A stretch of DNA of 25,559 bases. It comes from JBAYHA01 sp041666425. GTDB taxonomy: Bacteria > Patescibacteriota > Patescibacteriia > UBA11705 > JABHMO01. The stretch is taken from contig JBAYHA010000008.1 of NCBI GenBank assembly GCA_041666425.1, positions 1 through 25,559 of the forward strand. The letters run 5' to 3'. Positions 21,019 through 25,559 of this stretch are shown here, piece after piece. Below the pieces are notes generated by a model. It was not told the origin of the DNA. It ran no database searches and was given only the letters and a program-made list of their open reading frames with translations. Position 1 is the stretch's first letter; each line of letters starts with the position of its first letter. Both the position numbers and the translations under genes were made by a program.

Positions 21019-21048
21019 AAAATCGGTAACAATTACCGATTTTTTTTG
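21019..21048. terminator. Terminator between the 20141 gene and ftsW
   Basis: AAAATCGGTAA (21019-21029) pairs with TTACCGATTTT (21033-21043) around CAA, followed by a T-run. The minus-strand side has TTTTAAATTT, so it may also slow transcription leaving ftsW. Confidence 0.8.
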
Positions 21049-22173
21049 TTAAATTTTTTCAGTATTTTTTGAAATGTTGCCGATAATTCCGCAGGCGCCC
21101 ATGAGAATGGCCAGAGCCGTTCCACCGTAACTGATAAATGGAAGTGGAATTCCGGTCATCGGTGAAAGTCCAACCATGGAAGAAATATTAAAAAAAGTTT
21201 GAAAACCGATCCATGAGATAATGCCAGTAGCCAGTAATTTGCCAAAAAGATCAGGCGCTTTTTGGGCGATTTTTAAACCCTTGTAGATAAAGAAGATGAA
21301 TAATAGAATTAATAATGTGGAAAAGATAAAACCCATTTCTTCTGCAAAAATAGCAAAAATTGAATCGCCGGTAACTTCTGGCAGGTAGAGATGTTTTTGG
21401 CGACTGTGGCCAAAACCAAGTCCAATAATTCCACCGGAACCGATGGCGAGAAAAGCTTGATTGATATGATAACCAATACCTTGCGGATCTAATTCCGGAT
21501 GCAAAAAAGTGGTTAATCGTGCGGCGCGGTAAGGTGATTTGATAATCATTAGATAAATGGACGCGACTCCGGCGCAAAGCAAAAAGAAAACATGTTTGAA
21601 TCTTGCGCCGGAATAAAAAAATACCGCTAAACACATAAAAATAATTACGGAAAGTGTTCCCATGTCAGGCTGCAGAAGCATCAAAATGGAGATTAATCCA
21701 AGTAAAAAAACAAATGGAAGAAAACCGTAATAAAGATCCTTGACCCCTGTTTGTCCGCGTTTTTCCAGCCATGCGGAAAGATAGACAAGAAAAGAAAGTT
21801 TGACAATTTCCGCCGGTTGAAAACTGAATCCAAAAATATGAATCCAGCTTTTGGCTGTTCCGAATTCGGCGCCGATCCCCGGAATAAAAACAAGCAGTAA
21901 TAAAAAAATGGAAAAAAATAGTGAGGGGATCATTAATTTTTTCCAGAAATGGTAATTTATTTTGTAGCAAAGTAAAAATAAAAAAATACCCGGTAAAAAA
22001 CCGTAAAAAAATTGATGTTTAACAAAATGATAACTATCGTTAAACTTTTGCAAACCAATCGCTGTGCCGGCTGAAGAAAGAATAATTAGTCCAAGCAGTA
22101 CAAGCACGCTAAAACTTCCCAGAAAAAAATAGTCTGGCTTGGTTGTGGGTGATTGATTAGCAAAAAGTTTCAT
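21049..22173 (-). CDS. ftsW: Cell-division peptidoglycan polymerase FtsW (SEDS family)
   Basis: This 374-residue polytopic membrane protein has about ten hydrophobic segments. SEDS signatures are FSFQPAEIVKL, MLLQPDMGTLSV, SPYRAARLTTFLHPELDPQGIGYH, GLGFGHSRQKHLYLPE and, near the end, GIPLPFISYGGTALAI. It would polymerise lipid II glycan strands at the septum with a partner transpeptidase. FtsW is preferred over RodA because the gene follows murD directly. Its ATG overlaps the murD stop (ATGA-type overlap), showing translational coupling in one operon. Confidence 0.93.
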   Translation of the reverse strand: MKLFANQSPTTKPDYFFLGSFSVLVLLGLIILSSAGTAIGLQKFNDSYHFVKHQFFYGFLPGIFLFLLCYKINYHFWKKLMIPSLFFSIFLLLLVFIPGIGAEFGTAKSWIHIFGFSFQPAEIVKLSFLVYLSAWLEKRGQTGVKDLYYGFLPFVFLLGLISILMLLQPDMGTLSVIIFMCLAVFFYSGARFKHVFFLLCAGVASIYLMIIKSPYRAARLTTFLHPELDPQGIGYHINQAFLAIGSGGIIGLGFGHSRQKHLYLPEVTGDSIFAIFAEEMGFIFSTLLILLFIFFIYKGLKIAQKAPDLFGKLLATGIISWIGFQTFFNISSMVGLSPMTGIPLPFISYGGTALAILMGACGIIGNISKNTEKI

Positions 22174-23516
22174 GGTTTTAATTCTCGTACCAGTTTTTTG
22201 AATTGATTTCCTCGATCAAATTCATTGATAAACATGCCAAAGCTGGCGCAACCGGGCGAAAGTAAAACTACATCACCGGGTAAACTTAAATCATAGGCTC
22301 TTTTTACTGCTTCGGCAAAATTGTCAAAACGGCCGACGATTAAATGCTTACCTTTGTTTTTGGTAATTTTTTTTTCTAATTCGTCCGTGGCGGTTCCGTT
22401 CAAAAGAAGCACAGCCTTGGTTTTTTTGGCGATTGTTTTGGCAAAGGGGGAAAGATTTAAATTTTTGGTTGCTCCTCCGGCAATAAGAATAATCGGTTTT
22501 TTTATTGAATCAAGTGCGATTATTCCGGCGATTGGCGTGGTTGAAGTCGTGTCATTGATAAATTCGATGTCATTTATTTTGTCAACAAATTCCAATCGAT
22601 GTTCTAATCCGTTAAATTCGCAAACTGATTTTTTTGTTTGTTCATCGGGAATTTTTAAAATTTGTGCTACCGCGATGGCAGAGGAAATGTTTTCCAAATT
22701 ATGTTGTCCTCGTAATTTTATTGGCCAATCTTGAGGAATGCTTTTGCCGGAAAAAGTAACAACGTTGCTGGGTATTTCGGGGATTATTTTTTTTGTGTAA
22801 TTGTTGTCTATATTGATTATGCAAAAATCTTTTTTTGATTGGAATTGAAAAATGAATTTTTTGTCATTGATGTATTCCCGCATGGTCTTGTAGTAGTTGA
22901 GATGATCGGGAAAAATATTGGTAAAAACCGCGATATGCGGGCTGATTTTTTTGGCGCCAAAACCTTGTAATTGCCAAGAAGAAAGTTCCAGAACAACAAG
23001 GTCGTCAGCCGTCACTTGGTCAATTAACGGCAAGGTGGCTTCGCCTAGAAGATTGCCAGCCAAAAAAATTTGCTTGCCTTTGTTTGTAAAATAATCGTGC
23101 AAAATCTTGTGAATGATGACGGTGGTTGTGCTTTTGCCACGAGTGCCGGTTATTCCAATAATCGGGCAAGGGCAATATTCGGCAAAAAGAGATTCATCCA
23201 TGTCCACTGAGATTTTATTTTTTATTGCTAATTTTATAAAAGGTGAATTTTTTGGCACGCCGGCGTTGCGAATAATCAAGTCAGCCCAGAGAATATCTTC
23301 GTTTTTGTGTCCGCCGAGAGAAAATTCGACATTGGAATATTTTTTTAACTGATCAACTGAGTTTTTTAGTTGTTCGGCGGTTTTCAAATCAGTTACTATG
23401 ACTTGAGCTCCTTTTTCTGCAAAAAAAATTGCATCTTTGACTCCTCGTCCCAGAAGTCCAAGTCCAAATATTAAAACTTTTTTGTTTTTAAAATCGGGAA
23501 ATTTTTTTTGCGGCAT
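22170..23516 (-). CDS. murD: UDP-N-acetylmuramoyl-L-alanine:D-glutamate ligase
   Basis: The 448-residue cytoplasmic ligase adds D-Glu to UDP-MurNAc-L-Ala. It shows a Rossmann start (KVLIFGLGLLGRGV), a substrate region LIIRNAGVPKNSPF, an ATP P-loop GITGTRGKSTTT (121-132) and the central FTNIFPDHLNYY and FNGLEHRLEFV motifs. The usual NDSKATN motif reads NDTTSTT here, replacing its lysine, so the enzyme is divergent although the overall family is clear. No Shine-Dalgarno is visible before the ATG. A 103-bp gap with octamer repeats separates it from mraY upstream. Confidence 0.93.
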   Translation of the reverse strand: MPQKKFPDFKNKKVLIFGLGLLGRGVKDAIFFAEKGAQVIVTDLKTAEQLKNSVDQLKKYSNVEFSLGGHKNEDILWADLIIRNAGVPKNSPFIKLAIKNKISVDMDESLFAEYCPCPIIGITGTRGKSTTTVIIHKILHDYFTNKGKQIFLAGNLLGEATLPLIDQVTADDLVVLELSSWQLQGFGAKKISPHIAVFTNIFPDHLNYYKTMREYINDKKFIFQFQSKKDFCIINIDNNYTKKIIPEIPSNVVTFSGKSIPQDWPIKLRGQHNLENISSAIAVAQILKIPDEQTKKSVCEFNGLEHRLEFVDKINDIEFINDTTSTTPIAGIIALDSIKKPIILIAGGATKNLNLSPFAKTIAKKTKAVLLLNGTATDELEKKITKNKGKHLIVGRFDNFAEAVKRAYDLSLPGDVVLLSPGCASFGMFINEFDRGNQFKKLVRELKP

Positions 23517-23575
23517 ATCGAGTATTTAAAAGCAGTTTATTTTTCTTATATGCGTTTAGTTGTTTGTCAGTTTTT

Positions 23576-23615
23576 GAATTGTTCTTTTGGTCTGTTGATC
23601 AGTTGGTCAGTTGAT
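23576..23615 (-). repeat. Second octanucleotide array, behind mraY
   Basis: Read on the minus strand, just after the mraY stop, are ATCAACTG, ACCAACTG, ATCAACAG, ACCAAAAG and the less exact AACAATTC. The first three units match units or intermediates of the array at 13467-13586. In both places the array follows a stop codon in the sense direction of the gene. The rest of the 23517-23619 gap shows no clear promoter. Confidence 0.75.
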
Positions 23616-23619
23616 ATAA

Positions 23620-24669
23620 TTAATACCATCCCTTATCAAGAATAAAAATGATTAAACCGATGACTGAAAAAATTGAAGAAACCAACCAAAAGCGCATAAC
23701 AATTCTAGGTTCACTCCAGCCAATCGCTTGTAAATGATGATGGATTGGCGCGGAAAGAAAAAGTTTTTTGTGACGAATCTTTTTTGAAGTGATTTGGATA
23801 ATAACGGATAGAGATTCAATGACAAAAATCAATCCGAAAATCGGTAAGAGAAAAGCGGTGTTGGTTAACATGGCAATAATGCCAATAGTTACCCCCAAAC
23901 TCATGGCGCCCGTATCGCCCATAAAAAATTTGGCCGGATTAATATTGAACCAGAGAAAGGCGATCAAGGCGCCCATGATTGCTCCGCAAAAAACGGCCAA
24001 ATCGAACTTTCCCTGTAAAAATGAAATTGCTCCAAGTGTGGCGAAGGCAGAGGCCATAGTCCCTCCGGCCAAACCGTCTAATCCATCTGTTTCATTGACC
24101 GAAAAAGCCGAGGCTACAATAACAAATATAAAAAATGGTAAATACCAAAAGCCGAATTCGAAATTTCCAACAAATGGAATATGGACAACGTCCCAATCAA
24201 GTTTGAAATAAAACCATAGTGCGCAAACAATGGCGATAAGTGTGTATAAACCCAGCCGATGTTTCATGGAAAGTCCACCGCCCTTGGGACCGATTTTTTT
24301 GATACCGAGATAATCGTCAAGAAGTCCGATAAGTGCGGATAGGATCAAAGCGCCAAGCGGAAGAAGGGTTTGTTCTCTGGTCAGAAAATCCAATTTGCCG
24401 GTTAACGTGTTTGGAAAAAATTTTTCAATTAAAAAAAAGACAATGGCGAGAAACACAACAGGGAGCCAAATCATCAATCCGCCCATGGTTGGCGTGCCTT
24501 TTTTACTTTCGTGCATTGAGGCGAATATTGGCGCGTCTTTGGCTTCGCGAATCTGTTTGCCCATTTTGTATTTGTGCAAAAAGTAGGTCATTATCGGCTG
24601 AAAAATAAGTGCTAACAAAAATGACAAAATTGATAAGCTGGCGATTTTGAAAGCAATGGCTGTTTCCAT
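23620..24669 (-). CDS. mraY: Phospho-MurNAc-pentapeptide translocase MraY
   Basis: This 349-residue integral membrane enzyme attaches phospho-MurNAc-pentapeptide to undecaprenyl phosphate, giving lipid I. Signatures are KKGTPTMGGL (57-65), LDDYLGIKK with Asp118/Asp119, NETDGLDGLAGG (192-203), FMGDTGAMSLG (about 250) and the C-terminal HHHLQAIGWSEPRIV. About ten membrane segments are visible, and the length fits the family. It starts 6 bp after the stop of the small membrane protein gene and precedes murD and ftsW, a normal dcw-type order. Confidence 0.97.
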   Translation of the reverse strand: METAIAFKIASLSILSFLLALIFQPIMTYFLHKYKMGKQIREAKDAPIFASMHESKKGTPTMGGLMIWLPVVFLAIVFFLIEKFFPNTLTGKLDFLTREQTLLPLGALILSALIGLLDDYLGIKKIGPKGGGLSMKHRLGLYTLIAIVCALWFYFKLDWDVVHIPFVGNFEFGFWYLPFFIFVIVASAFSVNETDGLDGLAGGTMASAFATLGAISFLQGKFDLAVFCGAIMGALIAFLWFNINPAKFFMGDTGAMSLGVTIGIIAMLTNTAFLLPIFGLIFVIESLSVIIQITSKKIRHKKLFLSAPIHHHLQAIGWSEPRIVMRFWLVSSIFSVIGLIIFILDKGWY

Positions 24670-24675
24670 AAAATA

Positions 24676-25077
24676 TTAAATGTTTATAAGTATTGTTAAA
24701 AAGGTTGAGATGATAAATAAAATTTGTATTATTATTGTGGAGAAAATTAAGAAATAGGAAATAATTTCTTTTTTGTTATAAAGTAAAACAGCCAGAAGAG
24801 AGTTAACGATGGCAATCAGTAATCCCAAAAGAGGAACCAGTAAGATCAATGTCCATGGTCCAAAAAGGTCAATTCCGAGATAAATATTATAGTGTAGCGG
24901 AATGGAGGATTGATTTTCTGGAAGATTTTTTACCAATGGATAGAATTTGAAATAAATTAATAGCCAATCGCCGATATTTAATACTAATGTGGCGATAATT
25001 GGCCACAGCAAAAAAGGTCGGCGCCAGACTGGCGAGTTTTTGATTTTTTCGAGAAATTCGTAAAATTTGATTAACAT
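24676..25077 (-). CDS. Small membrane protein of unknown function, first gene of the mraY operon
   Basis: The 133-residue product has an amphipathic N-terminus and three hydrophobic segments (about residues 25-43, 75-98 and 105-131). Between the first two lies a conserved-looking stretch, IPLHYNIYLGIDLFGPW. I do not recognise a family. The ATG at 25077 lacks a clear Shine-Dalgarno and follows a promoter with a short leader. Spacing of 6 bp to mraY suggests co-expression with peptidoglycan precursor genes, which may hint at an envelope role. Confidence 0.75.
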   Translation of the reverse strand: MLIKFYEFLEKIKNSPVWRRPFLLWPIIATLVLNIGDWLLIYFKFYPLVKNLPENQSSIPLHYNIYLGIDLFGPWTLILLVPLLGLLIAIVNSLLAVLLYNKKEIISYFLIFSTIIIQILFIISTFLTILINI

Positions 25078-25096
25078 AGGTTTATTTTACCCGTAT

Positions 25097-25105
25097 ATTA
25101 TAGCA
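25097..25105 (-). promoter_or_regulatory. Extended -10 promoter of the mraY operon
   Basis: On the minus strand TGCTATAAT (TGn plus perfect -10; 25097-25105) lies 19 nt before the ATG at 25077. No good -35 was found, consistent with an extended -10 promoter. The predicted leader is only about 12 nt. Confidence 0.65.
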
Positions 25106-25136
25106 AAACAAATAGAAAAAGAAAAATCCAAGGCTA

Positions 25137-25165
25137 TTGCAATTTTGGCGAAAATTTGCTAAATT
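25137..25165 (+). promoter_or_regulatory. Promoter of the MiaB-like gene
   Basis: TTGCAA (25137-25142), 17 bp, TAAATT (25160-25165). The start codon is 22 nt downstream, with a weak AAAAAGG ribosome-binding site. It diverges from the mraY operon promoter. Confidence 0.55.
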
Positions 25166-25187
25166 TTAATAAACGAAAAAGGTATTT

Positions 25188-25559
25188 ATGAACAAATTTC
25201 ACATAATCACTTTTGGTTGTCAAATGAACCATAATGATTCCTTGCGCCTTGCGACTGTTTTGGAAAGTTTTGGTTTGCAAGAAAGCGTTGTTGATGATTG
25301 CGATATTATTGTGGTTAATGCTTGTTCGATCAGACAGGCTGGAATTGATCGTATTTGGGGCATGGCCAAACATTGGATTGCCAAAAAAGAAACAAACGGG
25401 TTAAAAATTTTATTGACCGGTTGTGTGCTTGAAGATGACAAAAAAAGATTTGCCAAACGTTTTGATTTTATTTTTGATATCAAAGATTTGTCCGGTTTGC
25501 AAAACTATTTGCAAAAAGAATTCAGTGAAAAAAGTTTTTACGCTTTTCAACCAAAAAAA
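25188..25559 (+). CDS. miaB: MiaB-like tRNA methylthiotransferase, 3' truncated by window edge
   Basis: Only the first 124 codons are in the window, and the frame is open at the edge. The N-terminal MTTase (UPF0004) domain is clear: ITFGCQMNHNDS with Cys11, VVNACSIRQ and LLTGCVLED supply the three cysteines for the auxiliary [4Fe-4S] cluster. GCQMN followed by NDS favours MiaB (2-methylthio on i6A37 of tRNA) over RimO or MtaB. The radical-SAM CxxxCxxC motif lies beyond the edge. The enzyme needs Fe-S clusters that the iscU-nfu-iscS cassette could supply. Confidence 0.88.
   Translation, partial: MNKFHIITFGCQMNHNDSLRLATVLESFGLQESVVDDCDIIVVNACSIRQAGIDRIWGMAKHWIAKKETNGLKILLTGCVLEDDKKRFAKRFDFIFDIKDLSGLQNYLQKEFSEKSFYAFQPKK

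Noticed and set aside
23341..23365. Octamer-like AACTGATCAACTGA inside murD
   Set aside because: It is fewer than two units long and encodes a normal MurD stretch (SVDQLKK), so chance is sufficient.
23517..23575. Promoter for murD in the mraY-murD gap
   Set aside because: CTGACA and TATAAG on the minus strand are only 14 bp apart, too short for a credible sigma70 promoter.

Overview
The window looks like chromosomal DNA from a Candidate Phyla Radiation (Patescibacteria, Parcubacteria-like) bacterium. The reasons are AT-rich DNA, compact genes ending on TAA, TAG and TGA (standard code), divergent forms of core proteins (PRPP synthetase, MurD, IscR-like regulator), many small lipoproteins, a giant cysteine-rich secreted protein, and intergenic DNA crowded with short palindromes. 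The taxon is inferred from overall character; no rRNA or tRNA gene was seen.

Layout. 1-5077: 3' part of a giant cysteine-rich surface protein with a PKD-like C-terminus, closed by a bidirectional terminator shared with a convergent lipoprotein gene (5134-5853, minus). 5854-6350: promoter, relic of a REP-associated (Y1) transposase, palindromes and a leader. 6351-9702: operon of two small lipoproteins and a secreted C39-like cysteine-peptidase protein with MopE-type Cys/Asp repeats. 9859-10203 (minus): rpmA. 10335-11144: a second C39-like protein, a lipoprotein with an almost leaderless promoter. 11315-12400: PRPP synthetase. 12497-15380: Fe-S cluster cassette (Rrf2/IscR-like regulator, IscU, Nfu, IscS), whose gaps are filled with repeats. 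15581-21010: three separately transcribed genes for weakly similar unknown proteins, the first two apparently membrane-anchored; an IS1202/ISNCY-type insertion sequence (17087-18488) lies between the first and second. 21049-25077 (minus): small membrane protein, mraY, murD and ftsW for peptidoglycan synthesis and division. 25188 to the end: start of a MiaB-like methylthiotransferase.

How it works together. The left third is a cell-surface and secretome region. The middle is housekeeping: PRPP supply and an ISC-type Fe-S system that could mature the MiaB-like enzyme at the right edge. MraY, MurD and FtsW form a cell-wall operon.

The most unusual signals are regulatory or repetitive. (i) Promoters with 17-bp spacing are followed, 13 nt after the -10 in three cases, by a boxA-like GTTCKTTGACA leader element. 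(ii) AACTTTATAAACT occupies the Shine-Dalgarno position of iscU, nfu and iscS. (iii) Two palindrome families have compensatory arm changes, and a RAYT relic lies beside one of them. (iv) An octanucleotide array overlaps the iscU stop codon, with a related copy behind mraY. The three-gene unknown family at 15581-21010 is the best candidate for an undescribed system.
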